From contig OZ218956.1 in NCBI GenBank assembly GCA_965112735.1, positions 3,224,001 to 3,288,000 on the forward strand: a stretch of DNA of 64,000 nt. Direction: 5' to 3'. Positions 63,935 to 64,000 of this stretch are shown in pieces (within the stretch, counting starts at the first letter, position 1; the number at the start of each line of letters is the position of its first letter). The notes under the pieces are model-generated. The model saw nothing but the letters and a program-made list of their open reading frames with translations, was not told the origin of the DNA and made no database searches. Position numbers and translations under genes: made by a program. The stretch is from Phaeosaccion multiseriatum (Eukaryota > Ochrophyta, other classes).

Positions 63935-64000
63935 TGGTCCTCTCTCCTCCTTCTCGTGTGGTGAGGCAGGGCGATGTTTTTATCGATGATCATGATCTCG

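Noticed and set aside
1-64000. tRNA, rRNA or riboswitch genes
   Set aside because: I saw no cloverleaf with box A/B elements, no rRNA core sequence and no recognisable riboswitch by eye; a covariance-model scan would be decisive.

Overview
This window is nuclear DNA from a photosynthetic eukaryote, most likely a stramenopile (ochrophyte) alga with a complex red plastid. The evidence is GT-AG spliced multi-exon genes, ~150-400 bp introns full of polypyrimidine and microsatellite DNA, and GC-rich coding sequence. One protein carries a bipartite plastid presequence with a C-S/F (ASAFAP-like) cleavage site. There are also a DEK1-type membrane calpain, P-class PPR proteins of the repetitive algal type, and an ankyrin protein of the kind expanded in ochrophytes. 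An EF-hand protein with IPGYxGFIP-type motifs suggests a lineage that makes, or recently made, flagella. The exact genus is not determinable by eye.

Layout. 0.8-3 kb: part of an unrecognised coiled, charged protein (- strand exons). 3.9-6.6 kb: cyclin-Y-like gene (+). 7.4-8.2 kb: longin-fold adaptor-like gene (+). 9.9-11.9 kb: PPR gene (-) with a decayed SMR tail. 12.45 kb: a small terminal-inverted-repeat element with a 7-bp target duplication. 13.2-21.1 kb: a protein with F-BAR-like coiled regions, GRAM, VASt and a membrane anchor, in the LAM/Sip3 sterol-transfer class (-). 21.5-30.9 kb: DEK1-like polytopic membrane calpain (+) whose catalytic Cys and His are replaced. 31.4-32.6 kb: CutC (+). 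32.9-34.8 kb: ciliary-type EF-hand protein (-). 35.2-41.1 kb: KEX1-like membrane serine carboxypeptidase (+, 10 exons). 42.1-50.4 kb: PDS5 cohesin regulator (-, 15 exons). 51.1-58.0 kb: large TPR/Gln-rich/LRR protein, possibly Tonsoku-like (+). 58.2 kb: second copy of the inverted-repeat element. 58.5-60.7 kb: second PPR gene (+) with a decayed SMR tail. 61.1-62.2 kb: ankyrin/F-box-like gene (+). 62.6-63.9 kb: plastid membrane protein (-).

The neighbours are mostly unrelated housekeeping genes, often divergently paired with only 300-400 bp between starts (LAM-like/DEK1-like; EF-hand/carboxypeptidase). I see no operon-like pathway. PDS5 and a possible Tonsoku-like protein both concern chromosome maintenance and are divergently arranged.

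The least explained signal is a 17-bp motif, consensus CAGTTGGTGATACAGCA. It recurs about 15 times, in at least four unrelated genes, in two different sense reading frames, in one antisense copy and in non-coding DNA. Other points of note are the inactive calpain, the two TIR elements each lying upstream of a PPR gene, parallel loss of the SMR tail in both PPR genes, and two apparent frameshifts at poly-G runs.
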